In this document: positions 1 through 4,859 of the stretch, one piece after another
Layout: the number at the start of each line of letters is the position of its first letter
How positions within the stretch are numbered: the first letter of the stretch is position 1
From: a bacterium
GTDB taxonomy: Bacteria > Blakebacterota > Blakebacteria > Blakebacterales > Blakebacteraceae
Reading direction: 5' to 3'
NCBI GenBank assembly: GCA_025774205.1
Contig: JALGWK010000183.1
Location: forward strand, 1-5,993
DNA: 5,993 bases
Position numbers and translations under genes: made by a program
The notes under the pieces: model-generated
The model's input: the letters and a program-made list of their open reading frames with translations, nothing else
Database searches by the model: none
What the model was told of the DNA's origin: nothing

Positions 1-59
1 TCGGCCTGAGGGGTCGAGGGCCCACCACCACCCTGCCCCCGAGGGATCAAGCGGTCGGG
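1..59 (-). promoter_or_regulatory. Probable expression platform / leader downstream of the B12 riboswitch
   Basis: On the minus strand this stretch follows directly after the closing helix of the cobalamin aptamer, so it should be the expression platform or the start of the regulated gene. It is very G-rich on the minus strand, with runs of 5, 3, 2, 2 and 3 G between 40 and 21. There is no clear hairpin followed by a U tract, so a simple intrinsic terminator is not visible; translational control or a terminator beyond the edge are both possible. GTG codons at 33-25 or a TTG at 50-48 could open a reading frame running off the left edge, but neither can be chosen from so little sequence. Confidence 0.4.
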
Positions 60-270
60 CCTTCCAGCAGGTCTCCTGGCTTCCGGATCTGCCTCGCGCC
101 GCGCCTTCCCGGACGATCAGCCCGAACGGTTCCTTTGACGTTCGGACCAAACCGGCCAGTGGCGTCGGGTCATCATGACCCTGCGACGGTCGTCCCCGGT
201 TACAGTGGCGGGGGCCGCGCCGGATTTACACCGGCTTCCCTCCATGATCCCCTGCGGGATCACTGAAAAG
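60..270 (-). ncRNA. Cobalamin (B12) riboswitch aptamer
   Basis: This is a cis-acting RNA that binds adenosyl- or other cobalamins and controls the gene after it on the minus strand, which is outside the window. Read on the minus strand, the conserved blocks occur in the right order. First comes an 8-bp P1 helix in which 270-263 pairs with 67-60, with two G-U pairs. Then a perfect 7-bp hairpin (262-256 with 251-245) is followed by the GGGAAgccGGTG block (about 240-229) with its AAATCC continuation. Next are the CCCGCCACTGTAAC segment (around 213-200), a GCCACTGG segment (about 163-156), GGGAAGG (about 111-105), and finally the B12-box-like AGCCAGGAGACCTGC (about 81-67). Known riboswitches of this class usually precede B12 synthesis, B12 transport or B12-independent isoenzyme genes. 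Which of these applies here cannot be told. Confidence 0.95.
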
Positions 271-411
271 CATCTGTATGTGGCTGGACACTATCAGAGA
301 AGACCGACCTCAACAACCGCAAAGAGAGCAGCAGGGACGCACCTGCAGCCTCAAAAAGCGGCCCTTAACACCCGGCGACATTGATCGTCAGATATCAGAG
401 AGTAATGCCGA
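271..411. other. Intergenic stretch without a recognisable gene
   Basis: No plausible coding sequence or RNA gene is visible between the riboswitch and the promoter of the next gene. The minus strand here must carry the promoter and transcription start for the riboswitch transcript, but I find only weak matches. One is TTGTTG, 17 bases, then TAGTGT, ending near 289; I would not rely on it. A 9-base repeat, TATCAGAGA, occurs at 292-300 and 393-401 and may be chance. Confidence 0.5.
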
Positions 412-440
412 TTGACTACAACAGAACCCCTTACTAGTAT
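412..440 (+). promoter_or_regulatory. Sigma70-type promoter for the gene at 474
   Basis: A -35 box TTGACT (412-417) and a -10 box TAGTAT (435-440) are separated by exactly 17 bp. Transcription would start near 447, giving a short leader of about 27 nt. This leader contains the GGAGG ribosome-binding site at 459-463, 10 nt before the ATG at 474. Confidence 0.75.
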
Positions 441-473
441 TCGGCCCGCACATCGAGCGGAGGACAGAATCCC

Positions 474-1628
474 ATGGCCAGATACTGGCAATCATCGACG
501 TTCAACGGCTTCTTCGTAGAGGGGAACCGTCAGGACCGGACCATCACCGAACGGCTCTCGGAGGTGCTCGAGGGTATCGAACACAGGGAAGTGATCGGGG
601 CCGGTTTCTATCTCTGGCTGGACAAGGGTGACCCGAAGATCCGGATAAAGGACCTGGCTGACAGGACCCTGATCGAACTGCTCGTCGAGGATCCCCCGGT
701 AAAGAAGAAGAAAGTACCGAAGGTCAAGGACGAGGCTCCGGCCGAGGGTGAGGAAACCGGTGAAGGTGAAGAGGCCGTGGAAAGCGATGTCCGGGAGGTG
801 TCCGGAGCGGCGGTCGAGGAGGAGATCCCCGCGGAACCGGGTGAACTGGAGGTCCTCACCACGCGGATCGAGGAAATCCTGGGAGGTTATTACGAAAAGG
901 TCGACGCCATGCCCCCCGAGATGGGCACCAGGCTCGACCTCAAACTGACCAGGTGGCAGACCCCCAGGGCGATGGCCATCACGGCAGGCGCACCGCTCGG
1001 CGGCGTCGATGAGACTGCCCTGGAGCCCGTGGGACGCCGTGGCGGCGGAATCACGCAGATCCTGGGAATGATCGGCTTCGTGGCTGCTCTCGGAATCGGG
1101 ATCTACGCCATTCTCTCAAATCAGCAGAACGACGATTTCTTCGTTTACATGCCCGGGACCCAGTTCGAATCGATCGGGATCTCAAGGGGGTTCATAAACA
1201 CCTCCGACGAACTCATCATCATCAACGTCCCCACAGCCTCCGACTCCATATGGGGGAGAGATGAATTCAGAGATGAATTCCGTTTCGTCAGAGCCAATAC
1301 CGATTCCGTGGTGACGACCAGGTTCATCTCGACCGAGAACGATGAACTGAGGATCGACCAGAACCGTGGAATGTGCGGTATCCTGGAACCGGCAGATCAG
1401 CTCGATCCCTCGACCGCTGTCGAACTCGACGTGGCCGGACTGCAGTGGAACCGGAATCAGGATTGGGTAGACTTCTTCGCAACCGAGATCAGCCGGGGTA
1501 TCGTGCAGGGCACTCTGGTCCGGGCGGACGACCAGCTCTGGCTCCAGGCCGGCTCGATACGCTGGCTTACGGCAGTGAGCGAACCGCCGAGAGCCACCGG
1601 CTCTTCGGCGCCGAGATCCGCAAGGTGA
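474..1628 (+). CDS. Unrecognised single-pass membrane protein with acidic linker; 3' end probably frameshifted
   Basis: I do not recognise the family. The ATG at 474 follows GGAGG with 10 nt spacing and a good promoter. The 384-residue product has an N-terminal soluble segment (1-75), a lysine cluster (77-85), a Glu-rich low-complexity linker (about 86-123), and a second soluble segment (124-165, predicted helical). One transmembrane helix follows at about 193-214, preceded by GRRGGG, which predicts the N-terminus inside and the remaining 170 residues outside. There is no signal peptide. Residues 262-269 are a duplicated RDEF made by a 12-bp tandem repeat. The last 20 residues (EPPRATGSSAPRSAR at the end) look unnatural. 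The -1 frame from about 1566 reads AYGSERTAESHRLFGAEIRK and four more residues to a TGA at 1637-1639, so one missing base near 1564-1565 is likely, restoring a 388-residue protein. The gene is monocistronic, ending in a terminator at 1673-1710. Confidence 0.85.
   Translation: MARYWQSSTFNGFFVEGNRQDRTITERLSEVLEGIEHREVIGAGFYLWLDKGDPKIRIKDLADRTLIELLVEDPPVKKKKVPKVKDEAPAEGEETGEGEEAVESDVREVSGAAVEEEIPAEPGELEVLTTRIEEILGGYYEKVDAMPPEMGTRLDLKLTRWQTPRAMAITAGAPLGGVDETALEPVGRRGGGITQILGMIGFVAALGIGIYAILSNQQNDDFFVYMPGTQFESIGISRGFINTSDELIIINVPTASDSIWGRDEFRDEFRFVRANTDSVVTTRFISTENDELRIDQNRGMCGILEPADQLDPSTAVELDVAGLQWNRNQDWVDFFATEISRGIVQGTLVRADDQLWLQAGSIRWLTAVSEPPRATGSSAPRSAR
1257..1280 (+). repeat. Perfect 12-bp tandem duplication inside a gene
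   Basis: The unit AGAGATGAATTC occurs twice with no gap (1257-1268 and 1269-1280). It is in frame and encodes RDEF twice in the part of the membrane protein predicted to lie outside the membrane. It looks like a recent slippage duplication that keeps the frame. Confidence 0.9.
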
Positions 1629-1672
1629 TACTCGACTGACATCATCACGCTCGCGGATGGATCCACCAGCAA

Positions 1673-1710
1673 CCCCGTTCGGCCTCACGGCCGGGCGGGG
1701 TTTCCTTTTC
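1673..1710 (+). terminator. Rho-independent terminator of the gene at 474
   Basis: The stem is CCCCG-tt-CGGCC (1673-1684) against GGCCG-gg-CGGGG (1689-1700), with a TCAC loop. The two central positions can form U-G pairs, giving a 12-bp helix. It is followed by the T-rich tail TTTCCTTTTC (1701-1710). On the minus strand the hairpin has no T tail, so it serves the plus-strand gene and probably not the convergent minus-strand gene. Confidence 0.85.
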
Positions 1711-1777
1711 AGGGGATGCAGGTGCCTGGTGCCCTGTCACGCAACCACCGTGGCATTCGAGCGGCGCCGGAAGAGGC

Positions 1778-2893
1778 TCAGTAGGCGAGTTCGTTCAGTA
1801 CGTTGCGCATGAAGGGGATATAGAACTTCCAGAACGCCTCTTCGCCCGGGTAATACTTCCCGAGGGCCGAAGAGAGCCCTCTCCTCATCTCGGGCATCCA
1901 GCCCACCTGGGCAGGGCCGAGCCAGGAAGGTGCAGTCCCGAAATCGGCGGCAACATACCAGGTCGTGCGATCGACCCACTGCGCTACCACGGCAGGAAAC
2001 GAAGTGGGTATCCGATTCTCCCGCAAGATCGCGGCACCGACATCGGTGAGAGAGAGCTGGATCATCGCCCGGATCTGATCAACCCGATTGGCCTCGACTA
2101 TCTCGAACCAGCTGAAGAGGGACACCCCTGACTCGACATCATCACCCAGCGCTTTATCTCGATGGGTGATGGTCAGGGTTGGAGTCGCCTCCAACAGTTC
2201 CACGCCCGGTTTGAAAACGATGAACTTCTTCAGTTGCGGTTCCATCAGGATGATCCCGGGACCATCGAAATCCCAGTTCGCGCTCAATTCCCGTTCGTAA
2301 AACGTCCGGACCCAGAAGGGGACGTCGAGCATGTTGCTGAGATCCATGAACGAGGCACCGATCCAGCCGGTCCACTTGACACCGAAGGCTTCCTGGAGCT
2401 TGCGGCGTGAGACGTCACCCCCTTCGTGACTGGCATAGAAGAGAAAAGCTTCCGCCACGGTGGTCCGACCCGATTTGACATAGTCCACGACCGCGTCGAC
2501 CTCCTCGATCGAGAGGCCGGAGTGAAGAAGATTGTCACGATGGGGATTCCGCAGGATTTCGAATGATTCAGTGCCGCTTTGCCACACTCCGCGGAGATCA
2601 CAGAGATAGAGCAGATCGATCCCGGTCAGCGTCTCCGCCCTGAAACGGATGATTTTTTCGCTCTGACCGGGGAAATGACCGAAGTAGGTGCTGAGGCGGT
2701 AAGGGTATCCTTCGCGACGGCGTATCCTCATCTGCTCGGTGAGCCAGGTAATGCCGGCGTGCGTCTCCACCTTGTCATCGGCGACAGAGGCATCCACGAT
2801 CACCATTTCCACTGTTTTGTCTTTTGCCAGCTTCCACGAGACCGGTGGAGCCAGAATCACGGCGAGGAAAAGCAACAGCAAGATCTTCTTCAT
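1778..2893 (-). CDS. Unrecognised exported or membrane-anchored protein, 371 residues
   Basis: The reading frame is open upstream to 3028, but I choose the ATG at 2893-2891. The protein then begins MKKILLLLFLAVILAPPVSW, a typical signal peptide or N-terminal anchor; the upstream extension has no such logic. GGAAGGG (2911-2905) lies 11 nt before this ATG and is a fair ribosome-binding site. There is no clear Ala-X-Ala cleavage site after the hydrophobic stretch, so it may stay anchored. The body has a beta-strand-like VEMVIVD (28-34), THAGITWLTEQ (44-54), DLLYLCDLRGVW (93-104), YVKSGRTTVAEAFLFY (138-153), VKWTGWIG (172-179) and WDFDGPGIILME (207-218). The DLLYLCD...GLSIEEVDAVVDYVKSG order resembles glutamine-amidotransferase-like or GldG-like Rossmann domains that lack enzyme activity; this is a weak impression only. 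No catalytic triad can be named. The gene is convergent with the one at 474 and divergent from the one at 3101. Confidence 0.85.
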   Translation of the reverse strand: MKKILLLLFLAVILAPPVSWKLAKDKTVEMVIVDASVADDKVETHAGITWLTEQMRIRRREGYPYRLSTYFGHFPGQSEKIIRFRAETLTGIDLLYLCDLRGVWQSGTESFEILRNPHRDNLLHSGLSIEEVDAVVDYVKSGRTTVAEAFLFYASHEGGDVSRRKLQEAFGVKWTGWIGASFMDLSNMLDVPFWVRTFYERELSANWDFDGPGIILMEPQLKKFIVFKPGVELLEATPTLTITHRDKALGDDVESGVSLFSWFEIVEANRVDQIRAMIQLSLTDVGAAILRENRIPTSFPAVVAQWVDRTTWYVAADFGTAPSWLGPAQVGWMPEMRRGLSSALGKYYPGEEAFWKFYIPFMRNVLNELAY

Positions 2894-2951
2894 GACAGGA
2901 CAAGCCCTTCCGCGGCCGGCAGACCCTTCAAATCCCCTCGCAAGCACCCCC

Positions 2952-2961
2952 GATAATAATA
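2952..2961 (-). promoter_or_regulatory. Possible -10 element in the divergent intergenic region
   Basis: Between the minus-strand gene (start 2893) and the plus-strand gene (start 3101) there is an AT island in GC-rich DNA. On the minus strand it reads TATTATTATC, containing two overlapping TATTAT -10-like boxes, about 60 bp upstream of the minus-strand ATG. No acceptable -35 box is found at 16-18 bp. On the plus strand the same island contains GATAAT, with a weak TTCAAA 19 bp upstream. It could serve either direction. Confidence 0.3.
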
Positions 2962-3100
2962 CCGTGCCTTTCGGATGGTAGGATAGTGAAAAGCCTCCTC
3001 TCCCTGCGAAGGAACAGAACGCCCTCATCCCTGTCTGATTACCGGAACCTTATTACAGAGCGGTGTACTTTACGCCTGATGTCGGGTAAGGTTCCCCGTT

Positions 3101-4156
3101 ATGCAGATGAGCGAGACATGGCTGGAGGACACCGTCTGGGGCGGCGCTCTGCTGGGCGGCGGCGGGGGTGGGAGTGTCGCGGAAGGCCTGGCACTGGGCA
3201 GAGCCGTATTCAATGTCGGTCGCCCTTCGCTCATCCATCCCGCCGATCATCCCCCTGATGGGCTCCTGGCCTGCTGCACCATGGCGGAGGCGCCGGTGGG
3301 GAGGAAGACCACTATCAATCCCGGCCACCACATGCGGGCGGTTGAGCTGCTGAAGGAGCACCTGAGCGGCGAACTGACCGGCCTGATCCCGGAGGGGATG
3401 GGAGGACGGGCGGTCGTGGACGGGTGGTATCCCTCTGCCGTTCTCGGCTTCCCGGTGATCGATCTGCCCGGGGACGGACGGGGCCATCCGTTGACACTCC
3501 AGGGAACCCTCGGTCTCACCCGGATCGACGGGTACATTTCCTGGCAGGCCTGTGCGGGAGGGTCCTCCGATCGGGGAGAATATATCGAGATGTTCGTGGC
3601 GGCTTCCCTGCCGATCGCTGACAAACTGGTCCGGAGGTCCGCCGCTCAGGCGGGCGGCACGGTCGCGGTGGCGCGCAATCCGGTCGATCTGAACCAGGTG
3701 ATGGACGGCGGCATTCCCGGTGGAATTAAAATGGCGCAGGAACTCGGTCGTGACTATCGCCGCCAGCTTGCGAAGAGTATCGAACTCGCGGCCCACTGGC
3801 TCACCGAACAACCCGGGGCGAGATTCTGGGGTGAAGGCGAAGTCATCGATTACCGTGAGAGCTATTCGCGCGGCATGTTGATCGGGAGGCTGGAATGCCC
3901 GCCCTTCCGCCTGATGGCGGTCGGCACCTTCCTGACCATGGAGCGTGAGGGAGAACTCCTGGCCCGCTATCCCGACCTGATCATCGCCCTCGACGCCCTC
4001 AGCGGCCTGCCGCTCACGATCGGGGAAATGTGTAAGGGAAGGAAAGTACTCCTCCTCACGATCCCATCCCACGGGCTGAAACTGGGGGCCGGCGCGACCG
4101 ATCCCGGTCTCATGGAGTCCCTGGAAACCCTGACCGGGATCTCGATGGTCCGGTAG
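3101..4156 (+). CDS. DUF917 / S-methyl-thiohydantoin desulfurase-like protein
   Basis: The 351-residue length fits this family (roughly 350-370 residues; S-Me-THD N- and C-terminal domains, formerly DUF917). What I see: a Gly-rich nucleotide-loop-like run, LLGGGGGGSVAEG (17-29), near the N-terminus; APVGRKTTINPGHHMRAVELL (64-84), matching the family's Gly-Ala-Pro segment followed by a helix; GMGGRAVV...LGFPVIDLPGDGRGHP (99-130), the usual core of small-residue loops and a conserved Asp/Gly patch; and a C-terminal YPDLIIALDALSGLPLTIGE (290-309), the family's typical PDLI...D...G.P signature. Characterised relatives act on sulfur-containing hydantoins, and neighbours are often hydantoinases or transporters. 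None is present here, so the substrate is unknown. It has no signal peptide and is probably cytoplasmic. The ATG at 3101 follows GGGTAAGG (3084-3091); an in-frame ATG at 3107 is an alternative start. It ends 18 bp before the convergent SPOR gene. Confidence 0.85.
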   Translation: MQMSETWLEDTVWGGALLGGGGGGSVAEGLALGRAVFNVGRPSLIHPADHPPDGLLACCTMAEAPVGRKTTINPGHHMRAVELLKEHLSGELTGLIPEGMGGRAVVDGWYPSAVLGFPVIDLPGDGRGHPLTLQGTLGLTRIDGYISWQACAGGSSDRGEYIEMFVAASLPIADKLVRRSAAQAGGTVAVARNPVDLNQVMDGGIPGGIKMAQELGRDYRRQLAKSIELAAHWLTEQPGARFWGEGEVIDYRESYSRGMLIGRLECPPFRLMAVGTFLTMEREGELLARYPDLIIALDALSGLPLTIGEMCKGRKVLLLTIPSHGLKLGAGATDPGLMESLETLTGISMVR

Positions 4157-4174
4157 GCTGTCAGGCCGAGTGGC

Positions 4175-4645
4175 TCAGCTGCCGGGCGGTACCTGCGCCA
4201 CTTTAAAATTGTCCACCCAGCTCGCCTCGACATCCACCAGGGAGCGGACCGCCTCCTGGGCATCGGTAAGAGCCGGATAGCGACCGACCCGGACCCGGAA
4301 CCAGGTACCCTTCCCGATGAGGTCGGCCCGTTGTACGTATGCCTCCAGTCCCATCTCCTGATAGCGACGGGCCTCCCGGTCCGCCTTTGACTGCGTTCTC
4401 CAGGAGGAGAGCTGGATCGTATAGAAACCGTGAGGGCTTTCGGCAGCCTCCCGCACCACTGTCGGCTCTTCGGAGGCGGCCGGCTGCTGCACCGGTTGCC
4501 GGGCTGGTTGCTCCGCCGGCTGGCTGACCGGCTGCTCAACCTCCGCGACCGGTTCCTCGTCCTTACCGCCACAACCGGTCGCCACAACCGCAATCATACC
4601 GAGGGTGATGACCACGGTGAATATCCGTAACCGTTCCGCTCTCAT
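4175..4645 (-). CDS. SPOR-domain lipoprotein
   Basis: This 156-residue protein is probably an envelope lipoprotein that binds peptidoglycan. The N-terminus has basic residues, a hydrophobic stretch (8-22) and a lipobox ending ATGC with Cys25 as the likely lipidated residue; Ala rather than Leu at -3 is less usual. After GGKDEE comes a linker of five tetrapeptides of the form xQPx (37-56), likely an extended spacer across the periplasm. Residues about 72-150 form a SPOR domain: GFYTIQLSSW, then RQ-type helix SKADREARRYQEMGLEAYVQ, the strand WFRVRVGRY and the final helix TDAQEAVRSL, which are the domain's standard beta-alpha-beta-beta-alpha elements. SPOR domains bind glycan strands lacking stem peptides, mostly at division septa; a role in division or wall remodelling is inferred. 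AGGAGAG (4661-4655) lies 9 nt before the ATG. It is transcribed alone, divergently from the peptidase gene. Confidence 0.92.
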   Translation of the reverse strand: MRAERLRIFTVVITLGMIAVVATGCGGKDEEPVAEVEQPVSQPAEQPARQPVQQPAASEEPTVVREAAESPHGFYTIQLSSWRTQSKADREARRYQEMGLEAYVQRADLIGKGTWFRVRVGRYPALTDAQEAVRSLVDVEASWVDNFKVAQVPPGS

Positions 4646-4706
4646 GTCTCTGATCTCTCCTGTCGTGCGTCGGCTCGATCGAAATTATGAGGTAGATGTC
4701 TGACTG

Positions 4707-4735
4707 AGCCTAACCGCATGGAGCCGGCAGGTCAA
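4707..4735 (-). promoter_or_regulatory. Candidate promoter of the SPOR lipoprotein gene
   Basis: On the minus strand, TTGACC (4735-4730) and TAGGCT (4712-4707) are 17 bp apart. The -35 box is good and the -10 box weak (3 of 6 consensus bases). Transcription would start near 4700, about 55 nt before the ATG at 4645. A CATAAT closer to the gene has no -35 partner. Confidence 0.5.
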
Positions 4736-4746
4736 CCCGGGGTGAC
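4731..4746. promoter_or_regulatory. Near-palindromic candidate operator between divergent promoters
   Basis: The 16-bp sequence GTCAACCCGGGGTGAC has the symmetric form GTCA-n-CCCGGG-n-TGAC, with 14 of 16 positions matching its reverse complement. It covers most of the minus-strand -35 box (4730-4735) and ends 2 bp before the plus-strand -35 box (4749). A dimeric regulator bound here would contact both promoters. No regulator gene is present in the window. Confidence 0.4.
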
Positions 4747-4748
4747 AC

Positions 4749-4778
4749 TTGACACTCCCGGAAGGTGATGGAGATAAT
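4749..4778 (+). promoter_or_regulatory. Sigma70-type promoter of the M1 peptidase gene
   Basis: TTGACA (4749-4754, perfect -35) and GATAAT (4773-4778, 5 of 6 in the -10) are separated by 18 bp. Transcription would start near 4785, giving a leader of about 75 nt with AAGGAG (4849-4854) before the ATG at 4860. Confidence 0.8.
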
Positions 4779-4859
4779 CCCATGATGTCAGACTTTCCAG
4801 CCAGTGAAATCCCGGCCCCAACCATCCGGCCTTCAGCTCGTCACCCGCAAGGAGCACAG

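Noticed and set aside
175-384. 69-codon plus-strand reading frame starting within the riboswitch region
   Set aside because: It lies antisense to the conserved cobalamin aptamer, has no ribosome-binding site, and its Arg/Pro/Thr-rich product is typical of non-coding GC-rich DNA.
292-401. TATCAGAGA repeat at 292-300 and 393-401 as a regulator site
   Set aside because: It is only two 9-base copies with different flanks and wide spacing, which is not distinguishable from chance.
1373-1639. Separate overlapping 88-codon gene inside the first gene
   Set aside because: Only its final 24 codons look coding; they are better explained as the displaced C-terminus of the main gene after a one-base loss.
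2894-3028. N-terminal extension of the 371-residue exported protein (45 more codons)
   Set aside because: The ATG at 2893 gives a classical signal sequence; the extension would bury it and crosses the likely promoter island at 2952-2961.
3053-4072. 339-codon minus-strand reading frame
   Set aside because: It is the mirror of the DUF917 gene in GC-rich DNA; the product has no coherent domain and is rich in Arg, Pro and Gly.
4149-4188. Possible hairpin (CCGGTAG/CTGCCGG) between the two convergent genes as a shared terminator
   Set aside because: The stem is short with a 22-base loop, and neither strand has a U tract after it.
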